NCBI GenBank assembly: GCA_018055515.1
Contig: JAGPHL010000020.1
Coordinates: forward strand, 1 to 14,703
Reading direction: 5' to 3'
Origin: Anaerolineae bacterium
Lineage (GTDB): Bacteria > Chloroflexota > Anaerolineae > B4-G1 > SLSP01
Length of the DNA stretch: 14,703 nucleotides
This document shows positions 1-6,590 of the stretch, piece by piece. The translations under genes and the position numbers were made by a program. The notes beneath the pieces are model-generated. The model was not told the origin of the DNA. It saw only the letters and a list, made by a program, of their open reading frames with translations, and did no database searches. Position 1 is the first letter of the stretch; each line of letters begins with the position of its first letter.

Positions 1-1368
1 TATGCCCCTTACGCGCTGGCGCATCCCGAGGAGCTGCGTTTCGTGGCCGTCGCGGAGCCTCATCCCGTGCGACGGGCGCGTTTCGCCGCCGCGCATGGCA
101 TCCCCCCCGAGCTGCAATTCGAGTCGTGGGAGGCGTTGATCGCGCGTCGGTTGCCCGTTGCCGCGGCGTTGGTCTGCACGCTGGACACGCTGCATGTCGA
201 ACCGGCGGTCGCGGCGCTGGAGGCGGGCTACGAGGTGCTGCTGGAGAAGCCCATGGCGACGACCCTCGCGGGCTGTGTGCAGCTGGTGCAGACGGCAGAG
301 CGCACCGGACGATTGTTGCAGATTTGCCATGTGCTGCGTTACGCGCCGTTTTTCACGGCCCTCCACGAGATCCTGGAATCCGGTCGGCTCGGCGAGATCA
401 TCACCGTGGAACACCGCGAGAACGTCTCCTACTGGCACATGGCGCATTCTTACGTGCGCGGGAACTGGCGCAACAGCGCGCTGGAAAGTCCCATGATTCT
501 GGCGAAGTGCTGTCACGACCTCGACATTCTGTTTTGGAACCTGGGACGCACGGCACGGCTCAGTTCCAGCGGCGCGCTGACGCATTACCGTCCCGAAAAC
601 GCCCCGCCGGGAGCGCCCCAACGCTGTACCGATGGCTGCCCCGCGGCGGAGACGTGTCCCTGGTATGCGCCGCGTCTCTACATCGAGATGCAGCCGCTGC
701 TCCAGATTGCCGAGCGTTCACCCGACTGGCTGGAACGTTGGGGCGCGAAGCTGCTGTTGCATCATCCGACCGTGGCGCGCGGGGCGCGCCGGCTGCTGCC
801 GCCCCTCGACCGCGCCATGGATTATCGCGGCTGGCCCCTCTCCGTCATCGCCGAAGATACGAGCCTCGCGGGGCGCTGGGAGGCGTTGCGGAGCGGCCCT
901 TACGGACGCTGTGTCTATCACTGCGACAACGACGTCGTGGATCATCAGATCGTCACCCTGAGCCTGGAGAGCGGCGCGACGGCCGTGCTGGTGATGCACG
1001 GGCATTCGCACCGTGAGGGGCGCACGATGCGCTACGACGGGACGCGCGCTACCTTACGGGGCTGCTACTACGCCGACGAGCAGGTGTTGGAAATCCACGA
1101 TCACCTGACCGGCAAAGTGGAAGTCATCCGCCCGGCGCCGGGGCTCGAGACTGCTAGCGGTCACGGCGGCGGCGACATGGGGCTGATGCGCGCGTTCGTG
1201 CGAGCGGTGCACGATCGGGGGGCGGCGCTCACGACGGCCCGCGCGTCCCTGGAGAGCCATCTTCTGGCGTTTGCCGCTGAGGAGGCGCGCCTGCATCACA
1301 CCGTCATCGAGATGGCAGCCTACCGGCAGAGCGCGTTGAAGGATCCCCCGCTCACGTCTCCTGGGTGA
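1..1368 (+). CDS. Gfo/Idh/MocA-family oxidoreductase, 5' end cut off by the window
   Basis: NAD(P)-dependent oxidoreductase of the Gfo/Idh/MocA family, which acts on sugars, inositols or related polyols; the substrate cannot be read from sequence. The open frame runs back to base 1 (YAPYALAHPEE...), so the GTG at 43 is internal and the first Rossmann strand with its GxGxxG loop lies outside the window. Visible family signs are the EKPMA motif (catalytic-type Lys codon at 247-249), the 'GRLGEI' stretch, and KCCHDLDILFW at 505-537, whose Lys and His match the usual active-site segment. A Cys cluster CX3CX5C (codons at 625, 637 and 655) and a later CVYHCDNDVVDHQ stretch mark a Cys-containing subfamily that I recall from related proteins; metal binding is possible but unproven. 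The last 17 bases overlap the end of the opposite-strand kinase. Family call is sure, substrate unknown. Confidence 0.9.
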   Translation, partial: YAPYALAHPEELRFVAVAEPHPVRRARFAAAHGIPPELQFESWEALIARRLPVAAALVCTLDTLHVEPAVAALEAGYEVLLEKPMATTLAGCVQLVQTAERTGRLLQICHVLRYAPFFTALHEILESGRLGEIITVEHRENVSYWHMAHSYVRGNWRNSALESPMILAKCCHDLDILFWNLGRTARLSSSGALTHYRPENAPPGAPQRCTDGCPAAETCPWYAPRLYIEMQPLLQIAERSPDWLERWGAKLLLHHPTVARGARRLLPPLDRAMDYRGWPLSVIAEDTSLAGRWEALRSGPYGRCVYHCDNDVVDHQIVTLSLESGATAVLVMHGHSHREGRTMRYDGTRATLRGCYYADEQVLEIHDHLTGKVEVIRPAPGLETASGHGGGDMGLMRAFVRAVHDRGAALTTARASLESHLLAFAAEEARLHHTVIEMAAYRQSALKDPPLTSPG

Positions 1369-3793
1369 GCTGCATGATGACGTCAAAGCGGAAGTCGTTG
1401 ACCAGGGTCGTGAGCTGCTGCGCCAGGCCGGGATGGTCGGCGGCGAGGGTGTCGCACAACTCGAGGAGGCGTTCACTGTCCGCCTGCTCCGCGCTGGCGT
1501 GAACCTGCGTCCGCCATGCTGCCGGCAGCGTGCGCAGCGTGTCCGCCGTGAGCGCGACCTTTTCCTCCTCCACCGGCCCCGGCTCGACCGGGCCGGTATC
1601 ATAGATGAAGCGGACGCCCAGGTGCTTCGTCAACACCTCGAAGAGCTCCGCTTCGCGGAACGGCTTGCGGACGAAGTCGTCGCAGCCGCCGGAGAGAATC
1701 ACGGTGCGGTCTTCGTCGAAGGCGCTTGCGGTGAGGGCGACGATGACGGTCGCCTGCCCCTTGAGCGTGGCCTTGATGCGGCGCGTGGCCTCGTATCCGT
1801 CCATCACCGGCATCCGCATGTCCATCCAGATCAGGTGCGGATCCCATTCCTCCCACACCTGCAGGGCCTCCAGGCCGTTGGTAGCGAGGCGCACCTCGAA
1901 GCCCAGCGGCTGCAGCAACTTGTACAGCAGGGTGCGATTGGTCTCCCGATCCTCGGCGATCAACAGCCGATAGGTCGGCTGGCCCGGCTCGATCCCAATG
2001 ACCCGGCCGGTCGGCGCGGGCTGCGACAGGTCTTCGGCGTCTGCCAGGCTCGCGGCAATGTCGAATTTGAAGAGGCTGCCCCGCCCCGGCTCGCTGATGA
2101 CGGTCAATGTGCCACCCATCATTTCCACAAACTGGCGGCTGATGGCCAGCCCTAACCCCGTGCCCTCCTGCGCCTCATGTCCGCCGGTGGACTGAATGAA
2201 CGGTTCGAAGATGCGTTCGCGGTCCGCCTCTGGAATGCCGATGCCGGTGTCCTCAACCTCGAAGAACAGGCGTCCGCGCGACTCGTCCTCCGGGCGGAAG
2301 CCAACCCGCAGGGTCACGCCGCCTTCTGGCGTGAATTTGATGGCGTTGCTGATGAGATTCATCAACACTTGCCGCAGTTTACTCTCATCGGCGTGCAGGT
2401 AGAGGGGCACATCGGGGGCGCGTTCGATCATCAGCGTCAGGCCTTTCTCCCTGGCCTTGAGCGCAAACAGGTCTTCGAGCGTGCGCAGCATCCGTTCGAG
2501 ATCGAAGTTGTGGTTGTAAAGGCTGGTGCGTCCGGCTTCAATCTTGGACATTTCCAGCACGTCATTGATGAGGGTGAGCAGATGTTGCCCGCTGCGATTG
2601 ATGGTCGCCAGGTTCTCGCGTTGCTCGGCGGTGAGCTGGGGATCGCGGCTCATCAGGGCCGAGAAGCCCAGGATGGCATTCAGCGGGGTGCGCAGCTCAT
2701 GGCTCATGTTCGCCAGGAAGATGCTCTTGGCGCGATTGGCGGCCTCGGCGGCTTCCTTGGCCCGGCGCAGCTCTTCCTCGTTCCTTTTGCGCGCGGTGAT
2801 GTCATGGAGGATCAGCACCCGGCCGTTGAGGATTTGGCGGCGCCCGTAGAGGGGCGTGATGTGGATCTCGTAGGTGCGCGGCGTTTCCCCGCCGTCCCAG
2901 TTCAGCTCCAGGGGACGCACGCCGCGTTCCGCATCGGCGAGCAGGGTCGCCCATTCCGACAGGCATTCGCTGATGGCACTGCTGATGGCACGGGGTTTGG
3001 AAAGGTTGAGCATCCGCTGCCCGGCGGGGTTCACGTCCACGATGCGGTGATGGAGATCCAGGATGACGATGCCATCGTCAATGCTTTCGATGATGGTATC
3101 AAGCGCCACGGGGACGATGTCGAAGGTCTGATGGCGGGCGATGCCTCGGGCACAGATCAGGCTGCCAATGGCGAAAGCGGCGGGCAGGAGGCTAAAATCG
3201 GGGAAGAGACGCAGGCCGGCATTCTCGGCAAAGGCAATCACCCAGACCGAGAGGATGCCTACCGTCACCGTGATGAACTGCCCCCGATACATGGGAGCGC
3301 GGATCATGCCCCGAATCATGTGCCAGCCGCCAGCAGCCAGGGCGATGAGGGCGTAAAGGCTCGGCAAGAACATCAGCGGCCCCGGCGCGGATGGCTGGTT
3401 GGGAAGGAAGAGGAACCGGAACCAGACCATGTCCAGGATGAGGACGGGGGCGATGGCGAGCATGAGCCAGTGCCGGGCCTGCAATCGCGCGACGCCGCCG
3501 GCATATTTCATCGCGAAAGCCCACCACCACATCGGCATCAAGACCACGCCGATGAGCCCCACGTTGTCCCATAAGGCTTGCATGCGCGGAACGGTGGCGA
3601 ACTGTTGGGCCAGCGAGGCGCTGGACCACAACGTGGCGGTGAGCATGTAGAAGGCCAGGTATTTCGCGCCGGGGACTGTGCGGCGGATCCAGGCATAGCG
3701 GGCGATGCCCAGCGTCACGATGATGCCGATCAGCGAGGGCAGGACGACGAAGAACACCACCGGGATCAGATAAAAGAGCTGTTGCCAATCCAT
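1352..3793 (-). CDS. Membrane 7TM-PAS hybrid histidine kinase with C-terminal receiver
   Basis: Hybrid sensor kinase, 813 aa. Residues about 8-217 hold seven hydrophobic helices resembling the histidine-kinase 7TM sensor region. A PAS domain follows (about 228-335), then a short coiled linker and a HisKA domain with SHELRTPLN (phosphoacceptor His365). The ATPase domain has N-box Asn483, G1 EDTGIGIP (Asp515) and G2 GTGLGLA (544-550). A receiver occupies about 607-730, with Glu614/Asp615, phosphoacceptor Asp658, Thr688 and Lys710 all present. The last ~70 residues (745-813) are helical and end in NDFRFDVIMQL; they sit where an Hpt domain would, but I see no clear Hpt histidine motif. The ATG has GGAG 7 nt upstream and lies 15 nt after the stop of the upstream receiver-kinase gene, so the two are probably co-transcribed. 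Ligand and downstream partner are unknown. Confidence 0.93.
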   Translation of the reverse strand: MDWQQLFYLIPVVFFVVLPSLIGIIVTLGIARYAWIRRTVPGAKYLAFYMLTATLWSSASLAQQFATVPRMQALWDNVGLIGVVLMPMWWWAFAMKYAGGVARLQARHWLMLAIAPVLILDMVWFRFLFLPNQPSAPGPLMFLPSLYALIALAAGGWHMIRGMIRAPMYRGQFITVTVGILSVWVIAFAENAGLRLFPDFSLLPAAFAIGSLICARGIARHQTFDIVPVALDTIIESIDDGIVILDLHHRIVDVNPAGQRMLNLSKPRAISSAISECLSEWATLLADAERGVRPLELNWDGGETPRTYEIHITPLYGRRQILNGRVLILHDITARKRNEEELRRAKEAAEAANRAKSIFLANMSHELRTPLNAILGFSALMSRDPQLTAEQRENLATINRSGQHLLTLINDVLEMSKIEAGRTSLYNHNFDLERMLRTLEDLFALKAREKGLTLMIERAPDVPLYLHADESKLRQVLMNLISNAIKFTPEGGVTLRVGFRPEDESRGRLFFEVEDTGIGIPEADRERIFEPFIQSTGGHEAQEGTGLGLAISRQFVEMMGGTLTVISEPGRGSLFKFDIAASLADAEDLSQPAPTGRVIGIEPGQPTYRLLIAEDRETNRTLLYKLLQPLGFEVRLATNGLEALQVWEEWDPHLIWMDMRMPVMDGYEATRRIKATLKGQATVIVALTASAFDEDRTVILSGGCDDFVRKPFREAELFEVLTKHLGVRFIYDTGPVEPGPVEEEKVALTADTLRTLPAAWRTQVHASAEQADSERLLELCDTLAADHPGLAQQLTTLVNDFRFDVIMQLTQET

Positions 3794-3808
3794 GAAGAGG
3801 CTCCGGCG

Positions 3809-4906
3809 TCACGAATTGGGGGCTGCGGGCAGGAGAAAGCCGAAGACGCTGCCTGCGCCGGGCGTGCTGTGCACCTCAACGGCGCCGCCGAGTTTTTCGG
3901 CGATGCGGTGGACGATGGAAAGTCCCAATCCGTGCCCCTCGGCGTGCACTTGATTCAACCGCTCGAAGGGGGTGAAGAGCTTGCCCAGCTGCTCGGGCGG
4001 GATGCCGGCGCCGTTATCCTGCACCCAGAAATAGACCCGGTCATCGCGGGGCGTGGCGCCGAGACGGATGTGCGGCGGGACGCCGCCATATTTCACGGCG
4101 TTACTCACATAGTTGACCCAGATTTCCTCGACCCACGGACCGTACCCCAGCGCGACGGGCCAGCTCGAGGGCGTCTCGAGCTGCGCCTCGGCGCGGGTGA
4201 GCATGTCCTCGAGCCGCGTTTGGACCTCGCCGACGATGTGCGCCATGTTCAGCGGGGACATCTGCACCTCGTTCATCTCCCGCACGCTGGCCAGCAACAG
4301 CAGCTCGTTGATGATGTTCGTCATGCGGCGCGCGCCGGTGGCGATGGCATGGAGGTTGTGTTCGAGCTGCTCCGGGGGCAGCTGCGCGTAGCGCTTTTCC
4401 AACAATTCGCTATAGCCCACCAACACGGTGAGGGGATTCTTGAGGTCGTGGGCGACGGTGTGCGCGTAAGCGTCGAGCTCACCGATGAGCTTGTCGCGGG
4501 CGAGGATTTCCTCCTGGAGCTGTCGCTGCAGGTTGCGCAACGCCAGATGGGTCTGCACGCGCGCTAAAACTTCCTCGAACTGGAAGGGCTTGGTCACGTA
4601 ATCCACGCCGCCGACGGTGAAGGCCCTCACCTTGTCGTGGATTTCGTCCAGCGCGCTGATGAAGATGACAGGGATATCCTGAGTGCTGGGGTCGGCCTTG
4701 AGGGCCTCGCACACTTCATAGCCGCTCATGCCCGGCATCCGGATGTCCAACAGGATGAGGTCCGGCGGGGCCGCGTGGACGGCGGTCAGCGCCATCTGGC
4801 CGTTGATGACGGCGCGGACTTTGTAGCCCTGGTCGCTGAGCATGTTGGAAAGCAGCCGCAGATTTGCGGGCGTATCGTCGGCGATGAGAATGTCTCCCCG
4901 GCTCAT
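3809..4906 (-). CDS. Soluble response-regulator/histidine-kinase fusion (REC-HisKA-HATPase)
   Basis: Cytoplasmic 365-aa protein that joins an N-terminal receiver to a kinase core; no membrane segments are visible. Numbered from the chosen ATG: receiver about 5-120, with acidic pair ADD, phosphoacceptor Asp54 in LILLDIRMP, and Lys in VTKPF; coiled linker about 121-145; HisKA with AHDLKNPL (His153); ATPase with N-box Asn269, G1 QDNGAGIP (Asp297) and G2 GHGLGLS (324-330). Such proteins receive phosphate from another kinase at the receiver and use it to control their own kinase domain. The start at 4906 is preferred over an in-frame ATG at 4927 because GAGGGGGA lies 4 nt before it, while the upstream ATG has no ribosome-binding site and falls in a direct repeat. 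It heads a two-gene unit with the 7TM hybrid kinase. Partner and output are unknown. Confidence 0.92.
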   Translation of the reverse strand: MSRGDILIADDTPANLRLLSNMLSDQGYKVRAVINGQMALTAVHAAPPDLILLDIRMPGMSGYEVCEALKADPSTQDIPVIFISALDEIHDKVRAFTVGGVDYVTKPFQFEEVLARVQTHLALRNLQRQLQEEILARDKLIGELDAYAHTVAHDLKNPLTVLVGYSELLEKRYAQLPPEQLEHNLHAIATGARRMTNIINELLLLASVREMNEVQMSPLNMAHIVGEVQTRLEDMLTRAEAQLETPSSWPVALGYGPWVEEIWVNYVSNAVKYGGVPPHIRLGATPRDDRVYFWVQDNGAGIPPEQLGKLFTPFERLNQVHAEGHGLGLSIVHRIAEKLGGAVEVHSTPGAGSVFGFLLPAAPNS

Positions 4907-4910
4907 GGAT

Positions 4911-4918
4911 TCCCCCTC
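4911..4918 (-). promoter_or_regulatory. Shine-Dalgarno sequence that fixes the start of the receiver-kinase gene
   Basis: On the minus strand this reads GAGGGGGA, ending 4 nt before the ATG at 4906. The alternative in-frame ATG at 4927 has nothing comparable before it, so this site favours the shorter 365-aa product. Confidence 0.65.
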
Positions 4919-4920
4919 GT

Positions 4921-4942
4921 GAGTCATTCGTGAATCATTCGT
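4921..4942 (-). repeat. Two abutting 11-bp direct repeats upstream of the kinase operon
   Basis: On the minus strand, ACGAATGATTC is followed directly by ACGAATGACTC (one base different), and a third partial copy, ACGAG, begins right after. The 11-bp period places each unit on the same face of the helix, as in operators for OmpR/PhoB-like regulators. The block sits just upstream of the ribosome-binding site. The repeat is seen; the operator role is inference. Confidence 0.45.
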
Positions 4943-5019
4943 GTCCTAGGACAAGGCTTTTTGCAAAACCGCCAGCGCTCTGGAACGGCTTTGCCTGTAT
5001 CCATACGTGAGCGCCATTG

Positions 5020-5057
5020 AAAAAGTTGCGGTTGGCGGAGCAAACGCTCCGCCAACC
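5020..5057 (-). terminator. Rho-independent terminator of the glutaredoxin / disulfide reductase operon
   Basis: Perfect 12-bp stem (5030-5041 with 5046-5057) with the 4-nt loop AAAC on the plus strand (GTTT on the minus strand). On the minus strand it is followed, after CGCAA and one further base, by TTTTT (5024-5020). It lies about 110 nt past the stop of the reductase gene, with no other gene between. The short gap between stem and T-run is not ideal, so it could instead be a dispersed palindromic repeat acting as a terminator. The 4907-5165 gap otherwise holds an imperfect hairpin at 5098-5129 and no gene that I can support. Confidence 0.6.
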
Positions 5058-5165
5058 TTGATCCGCCTCGGCCTTGCAGTCAGTTTGGCGCGCTCTGCTG
5101 GCAAGCTCCTCCCCGGCGAGCTGCGCCAGTCTCATGCGGCGCCAGGGGATGCTGACGGCGTCGGC

Positions 5166-5690
5166 TCACAGAAAGCGCTCGAAGCGATCCTGATCGGCCT
5201 TGCAGATAGGGCATTTGAGCGGCGGCTGCGGGCGGGCGCACAGATACCCGCACACCTTGCAGCGCCACACCGGCATCCCGCTGCGGGTGAAGCCGACGAA
5301 TTCCTCCTCGTGCTGCGGCCCGGCAGGCGGGACGGCGCGCTGTTCAGCGGGCGGACGGCGATCTGGGATGGAGTGTAGCGGCTGCTCGCCGCGCACGACC
5401 GCGTCGGAGACGTAGAGGGCGCAATAACAGGCGCCGTAGTCCTCCAGGTCGGGGTCGCGGTAGTCGCACGGGCAAATGATGTCCAGATCCTGTTCACGGT
5501 GACCCGCTGCCAACCGGCAGGGACAGGCCCAGTAGCCGTAACGGGCCTCGTTCACCAGCAGGCCTTCGACCAGACCCCGGGTGAACTCCACATCGGGATT
5601 GAGGTTGTACCCGCCGGCGCGCGCCTCACGGTCGAGCCGGTCGTACAGCGCGTCAATCTGTTCCGCCGTGATGACAGGGCGGGTGCTCAT
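5166..5690 (-). CDS. Ferredoxin:disulfide reductase-type protein: FTR catalytic domain fused to rubredoxin
   Basis: Probable cytoplasmic enzyme that passes electrons from ferredoxin through a [4Fe-4S] cluster to a disulfide, here most likely the glutaredoxin encoded just upstream. In the 174-aa product, residues about 1-100 match the ferredoxin-thioredoxin reductase catalytic chain: CPC (56-58), CPC (73-75) and CYC (88-90), followed by ALYV. The usual CHC is CYC, so the conserved His beside the cluster is Tyr89. A Pro-rich linker (about 108-126) leads to a rubredoxin-like domain with CKVCGY (144-149) and CPIC (160-163), which can hold one Fe. FTR-rubredoxin fusions are known as ferredoxin:disulfide reductases in methanogens and some bacteria. 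No FTR variable (alpha) subunit is present. The start at 5690 is chosen because its ATG overlaps the glutaredoxin stop as ATGA, implying translational coupling; the longer reading from 5738 would overrun that gene. Confidence 0.88.
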   Translation of the reverse strand: MSTRPVITAEQIDALYDRLDREARAGGYNLNPDVEFTRGLVEGLLVNEARYGYWACPCRLAAGHREQDLDIICPCDYRDPDLEDYGACYCALYVSDAVVRGEQPLHSIPDRRPPAEQRAVPPAGPQHEEEFVGFTRSGMPVWRCKVCGYLCARPQPPLKCPICKADQDRFERFL

Positions 5691-5977
5691 AGGCCCAATC
5701 GCTCCCGGATGGCGTCGGGTTTGAAGCCCACGATGCAATCGGCGCCATCAATCACCAGCGTGGGGAAGGACGTGGCCGGATTCCACTGCCGCACTTCCCG
5801 TTCTGCTGCCTGGCGTTCTTCGCCCTCCAGCAGATCAACATAGAGATAGTCATAGGTCACTTTCTCGTCCTCGAGCAGCTGGCGCGTCTTGCGACACCAG
5901 ATGCAGGTCGAGAGCGCATACAACATCACCGTGTGTTCCGCGTGTTCGCCCACAATATGACCTTTGGGTTCCGCCAT
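5687..5977 (-). CDS. Glutaredoxin-like (NrdH/Grx-type) thiol redox protein
   Basis: Small 96-aa cytoplasmic thioredoxin-fold protein for dithiol-disulfide exchange. The active site is CIWC (Cys25, Cys28) after the first strand (VMLYALST), and the conserved TSFPTLVIDG (about 69-78) carries the cis-Pro of the fold. A third Cys lies at 81, just before VGF. CxWC rather than CPYC points to a glutaredoxin/NrdH-like member that may be reduced by a reductase rather than by glutathione. AGGAGG is placed 6 nt before the ATG, and a consensus promoter lies upstream. The stop overlaps the start of the disulfide reductase, its likely electron donor. The final target (ribonucleotide reductase, a peroxidase or others) cannot be told from this window. 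Confidence 0.9.
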   Translation of the reverse strand: MAEPKGHIVGEHAEHTVMLYALSTCIWCRKTRQLLEDEKVTYDYLYVDLLEGEERQAAEREVRQWNPATSFPTLVIDGADCIVGFKPDAIRERLGL

Positions 5978-6033
5978 GGTATCCTCCTGAATGCGTGAAA
6001 GTTGTTTTGTCAGTGATTCCCTGGACGCACCCC

Positions 6034-6062
6034 AGTATAGACGCGCCGGGCAAAAAAGTCAA
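6034..6062 (-). promoter_or_regulatory. Consensus sigma70-type promoter of the glutaredoxin / disulfide reductase operon
   Basis: On the minus strand, TTGACT (6062-6057), a 17-nt spacer, and TATACT (6039-6034). Five of six bases match the consensus in each box and the spacing is optimal. Predicted start is near 6027, giving a leader of about 50 nt that ends in AGGAGG before the ATG at 5977. A strong promoter of this kind suggests steady, high expression. Confidence 0.75.
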
Positions 6063-6097
6063 TGGCGCGGCCGACGTCTGGCGGGGCAGTTTATCCC

Positions 6098-6108
6098 AGG
6101 AGAGGGGG
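6098..6108 (+). promoter_or_regulatory. Ribosome-binding site favouring the 6113 start of the receiver gene
   Basis: Purine-rich AGGAGAGGGGG ends 4 nt before the ATG at 6113. It supports the 154-aa form. A competing start at 6155 has a TATACT box (6143-6148) only 6 nt before it, which could instead give a leaderless 140-aa form. Confidence 0.5.
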
Positions 6109-6112
6109 AAAC

Positions 6113-6577
6113 ATGGCACTGGCTTCCAGCCCGGCCCCCTTCTATACTGAAGACATGATCAGCGTCTTGATTGTGGACGAGCATGAGCCAGTACGGCAAG
6201 CGTTGGAAGCCTGCCTGGCCGCAACCGGCGATGTGCAGGTCGTGAAGAGCACCGGTCGGTACGTGCAGGCGGTAGAATCTGCACGCGCGCTCTTGCCGGA
6301 TGTGATCCTGTTGGAGACGAAGACGCCCGATGGCCTGGCGACGCTGGCGGCGTTGCGCGCGGCGGCCCCGCATTCCGCGATCATCGTGCTCACCTCCTAT
6401 CCCGACAGCCGGGAGGAAGAGGCCGTCCTGGCAGCGGGGGCGGTGGCTTATGTGCTCAAGACGCTCGATATCCAGGTGCTGATTCAGGCTATCCGTTCCG
6501 CACCCGAGGCGGGTCTCCCGGATGCCGATCCGCTAGAAATGGGGATGTCTCCGAAAGAGGGTGCGGCCCGGGGGTGA
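6113..6577 (+). CDS. Receiver-only response regulator with Glu in place of the phosphoacceptor Asp
   Basis: Single CheY-like receiver of 154 aa that most resembles the receiver of NarL/LuxR-type regulators. From the 6113 ATG: acidic pair Asp22-Glu23, Thr94 in IVLTSYP, and Lys116 in AYVLKT, all in the expected places. The acceptor position in PDVILLE is Glu68 (codon GAG at 6314-6316) where the family has Asp. Glu often mimics the phosphorylated state, so this protein may be permanently 'on' or work by binding rather than by phosphotransfer. After the fifth helix (IQAIRSAPEAG) the protein ends in a short tail (PLEMGMSPKEGAARG) with no helix-turn-helix. The DNA-binding half may have been lost, and no remnant fits in the 11 nt before hemW. 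It is divergent from the glutaredoxin operon and convergent with hemW. A shorter start at 6155 would begin right at the first strand (MISVLIVDEHE). Confidence 0.82.
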   Translation: MALASSPAPFYTEDMISVLIVDEHEPVRQALEACLAATGDVQVVKSTGRYVQAVESARALLPDVILLETKTPDGLATLAALRAAAPHSAIIVLTSYPDSREEEAVLAAGAVAYVLKTLDIQVLIQAIRSAPEAGLPDADPLEMGMSPKEGAARG

Positions 6578-6590
6578 AGGTCCCTCTTTC
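6553..6590. terminator. Possible shared terminator between the receiver gene and hemW
   Basis: GAAAGAGGG (6553-6561) and CCCTCTTTC (6582-6590) form a perfect 9-bp inverted repeat with a 20-nt loop rich in G and C. It spans the end of the receiver gene and reaches the hemW stop, so it could serve both convergent transcripts. The pyrimidine tail on each side is weak, so the call is tentative. Confidence 0.35.

Noticed and set aside
43..1368. GTG at 43 as the true start of the Gfo/Idh/MocA gene
   Set aside because: The frame is open back to base 1 with family-like sequence, and starting at 43 would remove the nucleotide-binding first strand, so the gene is truncated by the window.
2177..3574. 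Plus-strand open frame of 465 codons opposite the 7TM hybrid kinase
   Set aside because: It is the antisense of a clear kinase core and PAS region, and its protein shows no motif.
3578..4567. Plus-strand open frame of 329 codons across both kinase genes
   Set aside because: It crosses the junction of two supported minus-strand genes and has low-complexity composition typical of an antisense frame.
4959..4968. TTTTGCAAAA palindrome as a regulatory site
   Set aside because: At 10 bp with simple composition it could easily occur by chance, and I found no matching promoter elements around it.
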